64,000 bases of DNA, from the NCBI GenBank assembly GCA_002919305.1, contig PKFB01000023.1:62001-126000 (forward strand). The letters run 5' to 3'. The notes under the pieces were generated by a model that had not been told where the DNA came from, searched no databases, and saw only the letters and a list, made by a program, of their open reading frames with translations. Source of the stretch: Actinomycetales bacterium (lineage in GTDB: Bacteria > Actinomycetota > Actinomycetes > Mycobacteriales > Micromonosporaceae). Below, piece after piece: positions 1 to 9,233 of this stretch. Position 1 is the first letter of the stretch. Each line of letters starts with the position of its first letter. Made by a program: the position numbers and the translations under genes.

Positions 1-123
1 GTTCGGAATTTCACCGAGTCCCGCCAGCGCGTGGTGGGTCCTCCCATTATTCACCGCGTCACGGCGACGGCGTCCACAGCCGGGGACACACCTCACACCC
101 CGCCGGCCAGGCGTTTTACGGGC

Positions 124-1056
124 TCACTCCCCCTCCGGGCGGTCCACGGCGACATAGGAACCGGGGTGGCTTTTAGCGATCTGTTTCATCTTGGTCGCCA
201 CCGTCACCACGGACCGGGCATCGTCGAACCGCCGACTGGTCGACACCGCGACCCCGATCGACAAGGTCACCACACCGACGCGCTGCCGCTCGCCTCGCCG
301 ATCGGTCGCCTCCACATAGCCCCGCTCAAGATCGGCCGGGTCATACAGGGCGCGCGCCTCGGTCTCGAAGGCGGTGATGACGCGTTCGGTCAGCTGCGGC
401 ACCTGCTCCGGCGTACACACCACGATGAAATCGTCGCCCCCGATGTGCCCCAGAAAGGCCGGTGGCGTGCACGAGGTGGTCGCCTCCCGGGCCACCCGCG
501 CCAACAATGAGATGAACTCGTCCCCCCGGGCGAAGCCGTAGGCGTCGTTGACGCTCTTGAAGTGATCGATGTCCAGGTAGCAGACCGCGAACGGCGCCCC
601 ACCGCGTACCCGATCGGCGATCTCGGTAAGGATGCGGGTGTTACCCGGCAAGCCGGTCAGTGGGGACAGCTCCCGCACCTGCCGGTGGCGACGCAGCGTC
701 GACCGGATCCGGGCCACCAACTCCAGGGTGTCGAAGGGTTTGATCACATAGTCGTCGGCGCCCGCGGCCAACCCGATCACCGTATCCGCGGTCAGGGCTT
801 TGGCGGTGAGCATGATGATCGGCAGAGCGGCGGTGGCGGGATCAGCGCGCAGCCGTCGGGTAAGCTCCACGCCGTCGAGCCGGGGCATCATCACATCGAG
901 CAGTACCAGATCCGGACGACGGCGTTGAATCTGCGTCAACGCCTCCTGACTGTCGTGGATGACCACGACCTCGTACCCCTCAAACCGCAGGTTCATTTCG
1001 ATGAACCTGGTGATGTCGACGTCATCGTCGACCACGAGAATCCGCTCAGGGGTCAC
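124..1056 (-). CDS. Response regulator with C-terminal GGDEF domain (variant GGDDF)
   Basis: This 310-residue protein has two domains. Residues 1-122 form a receiver: acidic cluster D10-D12, phospho-acceptor D54 in LLDVMMP, T84 and K106 in IKPF. Residues 130-305 form a GGDEF (diguanylate cyclase) domain that opens with LTGLPGN and has [12 protein letters not shown] and a late LSIGVA. The signature at 206-210 reads GGDDF rather than GGDEF/GGEEF, so the fourth position is Asp. Whether it still makes cyclic-di-GMP cannot be told from sequence. The family role is a cytoplasmic switch that turns phosphorylation by a histidine kinase into c-di-GMP signalling, but no kinase gene is adjacent. The GTG start overlaps the rpe stop by four bases (GTGA), so the two genes are probably translated together. 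Confidence 0.9.
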   Translation of the reverse strand: MTPERILVVDDDVDITRFIEMNLRFEGYEVVVIHDSQEALTQIQRRRPDLVLLDVMMPRLDGVELTRRLRADPATAALPIIMLTAKALTADTVIGLAAGADDYVIKPFDTLELVARIRSTLRRHRQVRELSPLTGLPGNTRILTEIADRVRGGAPFAVCYLDIDHFKSVNDAYGFARGDEFISLLARVAREATTSCTPPAFLGHIGGDDFIVVCTPEQVPQLTERVITAFETEARALYDPADLERGYVEATDRRGERQRVGVVTLSIGVAVSTSRRFDDARSVVTVATKMKQIAKSHPGSYVAVDRPEGE

Positions 1057-1799
1057 CGCACCGATCCGCGGGCATATCCATCCGCTGTCTGATCACTGTG
1101 GTTGACGCGTTCCCACGCGCGTCGCGCTCGCGCGCGCAGCGCGCGGACCGCCGCCGCTGGATCGTCTGCGCCGTAGACGGCGGTGCCCGCGACGAAAGCA
1201 TCCGCGCCAGCCTCAACGGCCGCCTCGATGGTGTCGGTGGAGATTCCACCGTCGACCTCGATCCGCAGGTTCAGGTGGCCGGCGCGCACCGCCCGTCGGG
1301 CCTGCCGCACCTTGTCCAGCATCTCGGGGATGAACGCCTGGCCCCCGAAGCCGGCCTTGATGGTCATGATCAACAGCAGGTCGAAATGGGGCAGGATCTC
1401 CAGATACGGATCCAGCGGGGTGTCCCGATCGATGGCTAACCCGACGGAGGCTCCCGCCGCCTTGATGTCCCGCGCCACCGCCACCGGATCATCGGCGGCC
1501 TCGGCGTGGAAGGTGACGCTGTCCGCCCCGAGCTCGGCGTACCCCGGGGCCCACCGGGCCGGATCGGTGATCATCAGGTGACAGTCGAAGGGGAGGCTGG
1601 TGGCCGCGCGCAGACTGCTGACCACCGGCGGTCCGATGGTGAGATTGGGGACGAAATGGTTATCCATCACATCGACGTGCACCCAGTCGGCCTCACCCTC
1701 GATGGCGCGGACCTCGTCGGCCAGCCGTGAAAAGTCCGCCGCGAGAATGCTGGGCGCGATGATCAGATCAGTGTTGCCGGCTCCCCCATGTCCATCCAC
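1053..1799 (-). CDS. rpe: Ribulose-phosphate 3-epimerase
   Basis: This cytoplasmic TIM-barrel enzyme interconverts D-ribulose 5-phosphate and D-xylulose 5-phosphate in the pentose phosphate pathway. Signatures are [13 protein letters not shown] near the start, [17 protein letters not shown], the [12 protein letters not shown] segment and VDGGIS followed by AGTAVYG for phosphate binding. The frame is open upstream to about 1886, but that segment does not resemble the family. I chose a GTG at 1799 that leaves about ten residues before the conserved barrel. No convincing ribosome binding site supports it, so the exact start is uncertain. The C-terminus carries about 20 polar residues beyond the usual family end and overlaps the response regulator by four bases. 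Confidence 0.93.
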   Translation of the reverse strand: MDGHGGAGNTDLIIAPSILAADFSRLADEVRAIEGEADWVHVDVMDNHFVPNLTIGPPVVSSLRAATSLPFDCHLMITDPARWAPGYAELGADSVTFHAEAADDPVAVARDIKAAGASVGLAIDRDTPLDPYLEILPHFDLLLIMTIKAGFGGQAFIPEMLDKVRQARRAVRAGHLNLRIEVDGGISTDTIEAAVEAGADAFVAGTAVYGADDPAAAVRALRARARRAWERVNHSDQTADGYARGSVR

Positions 1800-1996
1800 G
1801 CCGGCCAGTCTACGGAGCCACTGATCACGGAGGGTACGCGGCGTCCCCTGTCGCGGAAACCGCCGCCCCTCATCCCAGTTCCACACCCCTATGACAACGA
1901 AGGCCTGCTTGCACGGTCACGCTCACGCTCGCCCCAGAACGGTTCGCATTCGCCGTTATCGGTCGTGAGCCCGCCCGGCAGGCCTGAGACACTGGG

Positions 1997-2035
1997 TGGG
2001 CGCTCCGGCGCAGTGCGGTTGCGCCGGAGCGCCCA
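1997..2035 (-). terminator. Hairpin terminator after the GH10 xylanase gene
   Basis: A perfect 16-bp inverted repeat (1997-2012 with 2020-2035) with a 7-base loop lies 77 bases past the xylanase stop. There is no clear U-tract on either side, which is common for actinobacterial hairpin terminators. It separates the xylanase from rpe. The rest of the gap 1800-2111 shows nothing else I can support. Confidence 0.7.
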
Positions 2036-2111
2036 CGTTTCAGGGGTGGTTCACGGGTGGCTACGTAAGGCCGACACCCGCATCACCCCACGGCTTGTCC
2101 TGCCGGATGTG

Positions 2112-3599
2112 TCAGACAACCGTGCAGGAGTTGTTGTTGAGCGTGAACGAGGTGGGCTCGTTGTTCACCCCGCTCCACAAGCCGTTGAACCCGATGTTGA
2201 CCACGACTCCCGGCGGCAGGGTGCCGTTCCACGGGGCATTCTCCGCCGTCACCGTGCTGCCGCTCTGGCTCCAGTTCGCGTTCCATCCGTGGCTGACGCT
2301 CTGACCGTTGGGGAACGTGAACCGCAGCGTCCATCCGTTGATGGGGGACGAGCCGGTGTTGACGATGTTGATGCTGGCGGTGAATCCGTCGGGCCACTGG
2401 TTGACGACGGTGTACTCAACCCGGCAGGCACCCTGAGGAGCGTCGGTGGTCGGTCCACCCGTGGTCGGACCGCCCGTGGTGGGGCCACCGGTGGTGGGGC
2501 CACCGGTGGGGCCGCTCGACGTCCCACGCAGGAAGTTGATGACCGCCGTGTAGGCCGGCTTGGCCTGGTAGCTCGAGCTGATCATCAACGGAGCGGTGTA
2601 CGGCGGGAAGGTGCCGTCCACCCAGGAGTACTGGTCGGACACACCCCACTGGGTGACACCGGTGCAGTTGGGGATCGCCCAGCAGGCCCGGAAGACCCGC
2701 TCGAAGTCCCGCGCCTGCTGCTGCAGCTCGTTGTTGTCTACCGGCCCCTCGATCCGCACGTCCAGCTCAGTGATGTGGATGCTCACACCCAGAGCGGCGA
2801 ACCGCTGCAGGTTCTGCTCCAGGGTGGAGGGCACCTGACCCACGATGAAGTGAGCCTGGAAGCCCACGCAGTCGATCGGCACACCCTGCTGGAGCAGCTG
2901 GCGGACCAGGTTGTACATGGCATCGCTCTTCGCGTTGATGCCCTCGATGTTGTAGTCGTTGATGCACAGCCGCGCGTTGGGGTCGACCGCGTCCGCCCAG
3001 CGGAACGCCTGGGCGATGTAGCCGTTACCACCCCAGGCCCGGTAGAAGATCGAGTTACGGTACGAACCGTTCTCCTCAAAGGGCTCGTTGACGACGTCCC
3101 ACTCGTAGATCTGACCCCGCCAACGGCTCATCACGGTCTGGATGTGCTCCTGGACCCGGGTCTGCACGGCGGTGCCGGAGTAGCTGTCAAGCCAACGGGG
3201 GTACTGGCTGTGCCAGACCAGTGTGTGCCCTCGGATACGTTGGTTGTTCGTGCGGGCGTTGTTGACGATCTGGTCGGCCGGGCCCCAGTTGTAGGAGTTT
3301 TCGCTGGGCTCCAGCGACTCCCACTTCATCTCGTTCTCGGCGGTTACCGAGTTGAACTCGGTGTTGGCCAGATTCCGGTAAGAGGCGTCGTTGTTGTAGT
3401 GGTGAGCCGCGATTGCGGCCCCGACGGCGCGGTCACCGGCGAACTGACGCAGAGTCACGCCACCGATAGCCGAGGCCTCTTGAGAGGCGACCAGGATGCT
3501 GGCGGCCAACGTCGCGGCCGCGAGCGTGGTACCGGCGACCGTGGCGATAAGTCGCCGGACCAGGACGCCGGACTTGTCACTCGGAGTTGGGGGGAACAT
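2112..3599 (-). CDS. Secreted endo-1,4-beta-xylanase, GH10 with C-terminal CBM2
   Basis: This 495-residue extracellular enzyme cuts internal beta-1,4 linkages of xylan with retention. Order: basic N-region plus hydrophobic core (signal peptide, likely cleaved near A44), GH10 barrel about 48-360, a PTTGG-repeat linker about 366-385, and a CBM2 domain about 390-495. Catalytic residues are visible: acid/base E172 in WDVVNEP and nucleophile E278 in HITELD. Typical GH10 motifs such as TAENEMKWE and GHTLVWHSQ are present. The CBM2 has paired Cys near its ends and conserved Trp residues, so it should bind cellulose or xylan. The ATG is preceded by GGAGAAGG at good spacing. It is a single gene with its own terminator, at the end of the minus-strand polysaccharide region. 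Confidence 0.97.
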   Translation of the reverse strand: MFPPTPSDKSGVLVRRLIATVAGTTLAAATLAASILVASQEASAIGGVTLRQFAGDRAVGAAIAAHHYNNDASYRNLANTEFNSVTAENEMKWESLEPSENSYNWGPADQIVNNARTNNQRIRGHTLVWHSQYPRWLDSYSGTAVQTRVQEHIQTVMSRWRGQIYEWDVVNEPFEENGSYRNSIFYRAWGGNGYIAQAFRWADAVDPNARLCINDYNIEGINAKSDAMYNLVRQLLQQGVPIDCVGFQAHFIVGQVPSTLEQNLQRFAALGVSIHITELDVRIEGPVDNNELQQQARDFERVFRACWAIPNCTGVTQWGVSDQYSWVDGTFPPYTAPLMISSSYQAKPAYTAVINFLRGTSSGPTGGPTTGGPTTGGPTTGGPTTDAPQGACRVEYTVVNQWPDGFTASINIVNTGSSPINGWTLRFTFPNGQSVSHGWNANWSQSGSTVTAENAPWNGTLPPGVVVNIGFNGLWSGVNNEPTSFTLNNNSCTVV

Positions 3600-3753
3600 A
3601 CCTTCTCCGTTCTCACGGATGTGCGGATGGGTGCGCCGACGTCGTGATGGGATGGACTGACGTAAGGAATCTGTTCAATTGGCCTGGTCGCGCCGGAACC
3701 GGACCTTAACGAGTCAGAAGCGCTCCGCCACCTCCTTTCTGATCGCCCAGGCG

Positions 3754-4554
3754 TCAGCGGACAGGCCGCACACCGTCCAGGTCCCACACCCGCAGCCGCC
3801 CGCACATGCCGAAGCGGCGCGGGCCGGGCACCATCCCGGCGGTGTACAGCGTCGCGTTCGCCAGATGATCACCGTTGCCCGCAGCGAGCGCTTCCAAATG
3901 CCTCCCGGTGCGCTCGGCCTGGGCCAACGGACGCTCTTGCCACAGGTGCCGCCACCCGGCGGCCCGGTCCTGGACCAGCGCGGCGGCGGCGCGGTGCAGA
4001 TCGGCCAACGCGGCCGGTCCATCCCGCAGCACCGCCTCCCGCAGCCGCAGGTAACCCTCGATGGCCAGATCCCGGCGGCGGCGGGCCGCCTCCTCCACGG
4101 CCCGCTCCCCCACCTCGGCGGCGTCGGGCAGCCGCGTCACCGCCGCGTACGCCTCCGGATCCGCCAGGATCTCCGGGGGATAGGTCAGCACCGCATCCCC
4201 GGCCTCGGGAAGGCCGGCGTTCTGCATCACCACCAGAATCTCAAGGTCACCGTCCCGGTTGACCAACCGGTGGACGGTGCCGGGGGTGAACCACAGCAGC
4301 GTCCCTGGCTGGAGCGGGGTCTCGTCGTATCCTGCGCCGCTGAGGCTCTCCAGGACCCCCTCGCCCCGGATCACCACATACCCCTCCGAGGAGGCGGTGT
4401 GCAGATGGGGCGACCCACCGGCCAGGCCATCCACGGTCGGCCAGTCGTAGACCCTCAGGTGTGACACGGCGGTACCGCCGGGGAACCAGTCCCCCTCGCT
4501 GAGGGCGGCGTCGAGGGTTTGCACCGCAACGTGCTGAGTGTCAGTCCGTGTCAT
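3754..4554 (-). CDS. Cupin-domain protein, last gene of the GH30 operon
   Basis: This 266-residue cytoplasmic protein has no signal peptide. Residues about 35-115 form a cupin barrel: the SPHLHTASSEGYVVIRGEG segment is motif 1 (two His and a Glu as likely metal ligands), and PGTLLWFTPGTVHRLVN is motif 2. The C-terminal half is helical and Arg/Ala-rich with no family I recognise. Its ATG lies within the end of the DUF6807 gene (14-base overlap), so it is translationally coupled to it. Cupins in such settings are sugar isomerases, dioxygenases or sensors; the sequence does not decide which. An upstream in-frame start exists, but the residues before the chosen Met look non-conserved. Confidence 0.82.
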   Translation of the reverse strand: MTRTDTQHVAVQTLDAALSEGDWFPGGTAVSHLRVYDWPTVDGLAGGSPHLHTASSEGYVVIRGEGVLESLSGAGYDETPLQPGTLLWFTPGTVHRLVNRDGDLEILVVMQNAGLPEAGDAVLTYPPEILADPEAYAAVTRLPDAAEVGERAVEEAARRRRDLAIEGYLRLREAVLRDGPAALADLHRAAAALVQDRAAGWRHLWQERPLAQAERTGRHLEALAAGNGDHLANATLYTAGMVPGPRRFGMCGRLRVWDLDGVRPVR

Positions 4555-5548
4555 CACCCGCCTCCAGTCTGGACAGCCCGGTCTCGGCCAACTCAGCGGC
4601 GCCGTCCCGACCACGGTTCCCGTCGGCGATCACCACCGCGTACCGCAGCCGCAGGGTCTGGCCGGGCTCAACCGGCACCTCTTCGCTGAAGAACGGCGCG
4701 GGACACACCGCCGCGAAGGGGGTGGAGCGCACGAACCACTGGGGCGGGCTGCCGGGGTTGTCCGGGGCGTCCACGAAGACCACGGTGGAGTACTGGCTGT
4801 GCTCGTCGTGCTGACCCGTGAAGGCCATCCAGGGCGCCCGCACCCCCATCAGCTCATCGCCGCCGGTGATGTCGGGGATGTGGACCGCGCCACCGGTGAA
4901 CGACCGTGGCCCGCGCCAGAACAGACCGCCGTACCCGGCGTTGTCCCGCCCGTTGGTGGTGGGGCTGCCGATCGCGATCACCTCGTCGGTGATGTTGGTC
5001 ATCTCCGTGGTGAAGGTCAGCGACCAGGCGTCCACGCTGGGATGGACGACGATGTCGAACCCCCGCCGCTCGGTGAACCACTCCTGCTGTTGGGCGGTGT
5101 ACCAGCGCAGGGTGTGCACCACGCTGATCCGGTCGGGTGAGACGTCGATCCGTTCAAACGCCTCATGCCGCATGCTGCCGTTGTTGTCCAGCTGCTGGTA
5201 GCCCGCTTCCCGGGTGAAGGTGGTGCCGCCCCAGAAGTTGGCCGCAGTGGTGTCGCGCCGGGAGTTGGCCGGCCCGACGTTCGGCAGCGACCAGGCGATG
5301 CCTTTGTGCCACACGTGATCGTGGGGTCGGTACAGGCTCACCAGGTCCCCACCGAGGGTCCGGATCGGATGGAAGTACGGGCGCGGGGACTCCAAGGGGG
5401 CGTCCCAGGGGCGGTAGACGTACCGCAGCAGCTCGGCACCCTCGAAGGACACCCGCAGGGAACGGTCGTACTCGTGGATGAGCCCTAACCCCGCCGGCGC
5501 GGGTTCGGTGGTCTCCACCCGAGCTTTCGGGAACGAGTCGTGGGTCAT
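4541..5548 (-). CDS. DUF6807 (PmoA-like) family protein
   Basis: This 335-residue protein resembles DUF6807, annotated in many genomes as PmoA-related although no methane-oxidation role follows. Recognisable pieces are YVYRPWDAP, the PYFHPIRTLGGD segment, HDHVWHKGIAWS with clustered His, FWGGTTFTR and GGLFWRGPRSF. The many aromatic and His residues suggest a beta-rich carbohydrate-binding or carbohydrate-acting fold. Genes of this type often sit beside Gfo/Idh/MocA oxidoreductases and sugar catabolic genes, as here. The start is the ATG preceded by GGAGGA; it overlaps the upstream oxidoreductase stop by four bases (ATGA). The biochemical role is unknown. Confidence 0.85.
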   Translation of the reverse strand: MTHDSFPKARVETTEPAPAGLGLIHEYDRSLRVSFEGAELLRYVYRPWDAPLESPRPYFHPIRTLGGDLVSLYRPHDHVWHKGIAWSLPNVGPANSRRDTTAANFWGGTTFTREAGYQQLDNNGSMRHEAFERIDVSPDRISVVHTLRWYTAQQQEWFTERRGFDIVVHPSVDAWSLTFTTEMTNITDEVIAIGSPTTNGRDNAGYGGLFWRGPRSFTGGAVHIPDITGGDELMGVRAPWMAFTGQHDEHSQYSTVVFVDAPDNPGSPPQWFVRSTPFAAVCPAPFFSEEVPVEPGQTLRLRYAVVIADGNRGRDGAAELAETGLSRLEAGDDTD

Positions 5549-6669
5549 GAACGTCCTCCGGCGGCGGTGAGGGCTGACGGCGCCTCGGTGTTGGCCCAAG
5601 GGGCTCCGCTACCGTCCATACGCTGATAGAACGGCGAATCCGGGCCGATCTGACCCCGCCGGATCCGCTCCCCGGTAAACGCTGAGGCGTAAATCGCCGT
5701 CACCAGCTCCAAGGTGTCCCGGGCGTCCTGGACGGTCACGTCCGGCACCACCCCAGCGTTGAGGGCGTCGAAGAGGGCGTGGAACTGGGCCGCGTGGCCG
5801 CTGGCACCGCCTCCGGCGCCTTCCGCCCACGCCGCGCGTACCTCCTCCTCATGCCCCGGCAGGGGGGTGACGGTCCAGTTGGAGTCGTCGTATCCGTACA
5901 GGTGCTCCAACTCCACGGTAGCGATTTCAAAGTCAAATCGCAGATAACTGGTCTCCCGTGGAGAGAGCAGGCTGTTGATCACGGTGGCCACGGTACCGTC
6001 GTCGAAGGTGACGAGGGCGGCCGAGAAATCCTCGGTCCCGGTAGGCCGGGCACGCCGATCGGCGACCGCCACCACTTCACGCCACGGGCCCAGGATCGAC
6101 AGCATCAGATCCATCTGGTGGATCCCGTGGCCCATCGTCGGGCCCCCACCCTCGACGTCCCAGCGTCCCCGCCACGGCACCGCGAAGTACTCGTCGGGGC
6201 GGAACCACAGGGTGTTGCAGACCGCTGCCATACACCGCCCGAATCGACCGGTGCGGACCAGTTCGCGCAGGTGCCGGGCGTAGCCTCCGAAGCGGTGTTG
6301 GAACACCGTCGCGAAGTGTGCGGTGTCGGTCTGCGCCGCCACGATAGCGTCAAACTCCGCGAGGCTGAGCGCCGGTGGCTTCTCACACAGCACCGTACTG
6401 CCGGCGTCCAGGCAGGCGATGGCCTGCGGTCGGTGCAGGCCCGGTGGAGTGCACAGGTGCACCACGTCTGGCCGGCACTGGTCGAGCATGTGGTCCAAAT
6501 CGGTGAACCGCAGTGGCACGTCCCACTGGTCGGCGAACGCTTCCAGCCGGCCGGGATCGATATCAACGGCCGCGACGATGCGCGCTCGCTCCGGCATGGT
6601 CGCCAAATCCCGCGCGTGGATGGCGGCGATCCCACCGGTGCCAACGATCGCGACCTCATAGGGTGTCAC
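5545..6669 (-). CDS. Gfo/Idh/MocA family NAD(P)-dependent oxidoreductase
   Basis: This 374-residue cytoplasmic enzyme is predicted to oxidise or reduce a sugar, sugar acid or polyol. The N-terminal Rossmann fold starts VAIVGTGGIAAIHA. The family EKP motif is CEKPPALS with K97. The C-terminal alpha/beta domain has GPTMGHGIHQMDL, with H184 as likely catalytic His. The GTG start lies five bases past the GH30 stop, with GGGGAG upstream inside the GH30 end. The stop overlaps the DUF6807 start (ATGA). This coupling ties a secreted glycosidase to intracellular sugar oxidation in one transcript. The substrate is not decided by sequence; xylose, a xylan side-chain uronic acid or a released disaccharide are possible. 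Confidence 0.92.
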   Translation of the reverse strand: MTPYEVAIVGTGGIAAIHARDLATMPERARIVAAVDIDPGRLEAFADQWDVPLRFTDLDHMLDQCRPDVVHLCTPPGLHRPQAIACLDAGSTVLCEKPPALSLAEFDAIVAAQTDTAHFATVFQHRFGGYARHLRELVRTGRFGRCMAAVCNTLWFRPDEYFAVPWRGRWDVEGGGPTMGHGIHQMDLMLSILGPWREVVAVADRRARPTGTEDFSAALVTFDDGTVATVINSLLSPRETSYLRFDFEIATVELEHLYGYDDSNWTVTPLPGHEEEVRAAWAEGAGGGASGHAAQFHALFDALNAGVVPDVTVQDARDTLELVTAIYASAFTGERIRRGQIGPDSPFYQRMDGSGAPWANTEAPSALTAAGGRS

Positions 6670-6673
6670 CTGG

Positions 6674-8122
6674 TCACGCTCCCCTCGCCGTGAGCACAAT
6701 CGTGGTCAATGACCGTGGTGGCAGCTCCACCGATAGCCGATCGCCCCGGATTGAGGCGGTATCGGTACGTTCCAGGGAGTGGGTGTCATCGGTCAAGTAG
6801 GTATTCACCCGGTACCTGTTAGAGGTCGCGTCGATCCGGAAGTCGGCGTCTGTCGCGGCCCTGCCGACATTGATGATCTCAATGACCCGGCTGCCATCGA
6901 GGTTGCGGTACGCGGAGACGCGCAGCTCCTCATCCGCCGCGGTGGCGGTCACCCGGTACGCGCCGGGGCGGATGAAGCGGCTGTACGCGGCGAAGGCCCA
7001 CAGCCGCGCGGAGGTGTGGTAGTTCTCCCCGTCGATCTGAATCAGCGCGCGAGTGGCCCCGATGGAGGCGCCGAGCCAGAACAGGTACGCGTTAGCGTTC
7101 GCGTCGGTGAGGGTGCGGTGGATGTCCTCGGCCACCGTGATCCCCGCTGACGGCAGGCCGCTGTCCCAGCCCTCGTCCCAGACGTTGCCACCCGGCCCCC
7201 ACTCGGACATCCAGACCGTGGCGTCGGTGGGGAGGGGTCGATCAGCGGGACTGACGTAGCTGTGTCCACTGTGGATGCCGACGTAGGCGTCGGCCAGGCG
7301 ATCGGCCTCGATCGCCTCGGTGTAAGGGATCTGTTCGTTCCAGCCCGCCACGTCGCAGCAGACCAGGTTGGTCCGCAGCCCGGAGCGCGCCAGCGTCGGC
7401 CCGAGCACGTGGATGAAGTCCACCACCTGCTCTGGCGTGAACCGCATCGACGCGTACGAGGTGGTCAGGTCAGGCTCGTTCGTGAACCCGAGGTCGGTGA
7501 TCCGGATGCCTTCCTGGGCGTAGAACCGCAGATACTGGACCAGGTAGTTGGCGTAGGCCTGCCGCCAGTCACCGCTGGCGCAGGTGGCGCCGGGCACCCC
7601 GCACAGGGTGCCGCCGTTGGAGTCCGAACCATTGGTCTTCATGTACCCGGGCGCGCTCCAGGCGTCGGCGTAGAACCGACGTACTCCGCGCTCGGCCGCT
7701 TCCCGCGCCAGCCACACCTGACCGCCGTCGTAGCCGTCCCACACGTACCGCGGTGGGGCATCCGGCCCACCCGGGTCCTCCGGCTGAATTGACCGCATGT
7801 GGTCGTAAACGTCGTCGGAGGAGGAGCCGATCCCTAGGCGCAGAATGCTCGCCCCGGCGCCGATGCGCTGGTCGAACAACAGGTCCACGACTTCCTGGCC
7901 GCGCTCGGGCGGCAAGCCGAACAGCCCGTTGATCACGGCTGCCCGTTGGAAGGCCTGAGAGAACCCAAAACCGTCGATGCGCTGCTGCCGGTCCCAGAAG
8001 CTGATGGCACCGGTCCACGAGCCGTGGTGACCGGCCGCGGCCGGAGCGGCGGCTCCGATCGTGGCGACCGCGAGGAGCGCGGTCACTATCGCTGTCATCA
8101 GTCGCGCGCGGGAGGCGCCCAT
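6674..8122 (-). CDS. Secreted glycoside hydrolase family 30 enzyme
   Basis: The 482-residue protein has an N-terminal signal peptide (hydrophobic stretch about 9-30, AAAPAAAG cleavage region), a (beta/alpha)8 catalytic domain and the beta-sandwich at the C-terminus that is typical of GH30. Family motifs are IDGFGFSQAFQ near residue 50, acid/base E216 in FTNEPD and nucleophile E307 in VWMSEWG. GH30 members act on beta-linked glucans or xylan. Given the neighbours, a xylan or glucuronoxylan activity is most likely, but the subfamily cannot be fixed by eye. The start has GGAGGAAG directly upstream. It is the first gene of a four-gene coupled set ending in the cupin. Confidence 0.93.
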   Translation of the reverse strand: MGASRARLMTAIVTALLAVATIGAAAPAAAGHHGSWTGAISFWDRQQRIDGFGFSQAFQRAAVINGLFGLPPERGQEVVDLLFDQRIGAGASILRLGIGSSSDDVYDHMRSIQPEDPGGPDAPPRYVWDGYDGGQVWLAREAAERGVRRFYADAWSAPGYMKTNGSDSNGGTLCGVPGATCASGDWRQAYANYLVQYLRFYAQEGIRITDLGFTNEPDLTTSYASMRFTPEQVVDFIHVLGPTLARSGLRTNLVCCDVAGWNEQIPYTEAIEADRLADAYVGIHSGHSYVSPADRPLPTDATVWMSEWGPGGNVWDEGWDSGLPSAGITVAEDIHRTLTDANANAYLFWLGASIGATRALIQIDGENYHTSARLWAFAAYSRFIRPGAYRVTATAADEELRVSAYRNLDGSRVIEIINVGRAATDADFRIDATSNRYRVNTYLTDDTHSLERTDTASIRGDRLSVELPPRSLTTIVLTARGA

Positions 8123-8251
8123 GGCTTCCTCCGGGGGACGAGGTGGACGGTGTCGCCTTGGGGGTGGGTCGTCTCAGGATGTGCGCCGTTTTCGTGCTCG
8201 ACGTACTCGCGGTCGTCAGTCTGTTTCGTCTTGTTTCAGCTACCAGGGTGT

Positions 8252-8295
8252 CCGCGAGGTGGCCGATCAGCGCGCACCGGTCGGCCACCTCGCGG
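8252..8295 (-). terminator. Hairpin terminator after the ABC permease genes
   Basis: A perfect 15-bp stem (8252-8266 with 8281-8295) and a 14-base loop begins about 12 bases after the stop of the second permease. It should separate the transporter operon from the GH30 operon. No U-tract is evident. The remaining bases before the GH30 start hold two GTTTC-type half-sites (8223-8236) that resemble the LacI operator half-sites noted elsewhere, but only weakly. Confidence 0.65.
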
Positions 8296-8306
8296 TATTT
8301 CTCGCC

Positions 8307-9227
8307 TTACTTACCTCCCAATCCAGCCATGCCGGCGATCAGCCACCGCCGTGCGAACAGGTAGGCGACGAAGATCGGTAGCGCCGACAGCAGGACCGCC
8401 GCCATCAGCGCCGGGACATCGATTCCGTACTGGGTCCGGAAGTCGTACAGCCCCACCGTCAACACCCGCAGATCCTCCGACTGGGTCAGGATCAGCGGGA
8501 ACAGGAAGCTGTTCCACGCCCCGAGAGCGCTGTAGATGGAGATGGTGACCAGGCCGGCCCGGCTCATCGGTATCGCCAGATTCCACAGCAGTCGGGCGGC
8601 GCCGGCGCCGTCGAGGGTCATCGACTCGTACAACTCCCGCGGGACGTCCCGCAGCACGGTGGTGAGCACCAGGACCGCCAGCGGAAGTCCGAACGCCACG
8701 GTCGGCAGCACGATCGCGGTCAGCGAGTCGTACAGGTTCATCTCGATGATGATCAGGTAGATCGGGATGATGCAGGCCTGCGCGGGGATAGCCAGCCCGA
8801 GCAGGAAAACCCGGAACATCGAACCGACCAGCCGACTGCGGGACCGCACAATCGCGTACGCCGCTGGAAGCGCCAGCCCCACGGTGAGGGCGACGGTGGC
8901 GACCGTGACGATCACGGTGTTGATCAGGTAGGTCCAGAACCCCCCTGACAGCACCTGTTCGAACTTCTCCAGGGTGAGCTCGTTGGGGGGCGACAGCGGG
9001 CCGCCTTCGATGTACGCGTCCCGTGACTGCACGCTGTTGCGGACAATCACGTAGATCGGCACGATCACGAAGATCAGCCACACGATGCTCGCCACGCCCG
9101 CTATCCAGTTCGGGCGTTCCCGCCGCCCGCTGCGGAAACGCCGACCCCGGCGAGGCGACGGTGGTACCGGTACCCCGACCGTGATGCCGGACCCCCGAAG
9201 ATGCGTCCGCTCATCGGTGACAGCCAT
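8307..9227 (-). CDS. Carbohydrate ABC transporter permease (MalG/CUT1 type)
   Basis: This 306-residue inner-membrane protein has a charged cytoplasmic N-terminus and about six membrane spans (first near 45-65, last near 275-295). The EAA loop that contacts the ATPase is recognisable at ELYESMTLDGAGAARLLWN. With the upstream permease it forms the channel of a CUT1-class oligosaccharide importer. The gap to the upstream permease is six bases, so they are one operon. The order binding protein - MalF type - MalG type is the standard CUT1 order. No ATPase gene is nearby. Actinomycetes often share one distant MsiK-type ATPase among such importers, and this is the likely explanation. Confidence 0.95.
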   Translation of the reverse strand: MAVTDERTHLRGSGITVGVPVPPSPRRGRRFRSGRRERPNWIAGVASIVWLIFVIVPIYVIVRNSVQSRDAYIEGGPLSPPNELTLEKFEQVLSGGFWTYLINTVIVTVATVALTVGLALPAAYAIVRSRSRLVGSMFRVFLLGLAIPAQACIIPIYLIIIEMNLYDSLTAIVLPTVAFGLPLAVLVLTTVLRDVPRELYESMTLDGAGAARLLWNLAIPMSRAGLVTISIYSALGAWNSFLFPLILTQSEDLRVLTVGLYDFRTQYGIDVPALMAAVLLSALPIFVAYLFARRWLIAGMAGLGGK

Positions 9228-9233
9228 CGCCGA

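Noticed and set aside
1788..3647. Long plus-strand frame (619 codons) opposite the GH10 xylanase
   Set aside because: It is antisense to a gene with clear catalytic motifs; long antisense frames are expected in high-GC DNA and its residues match no family.
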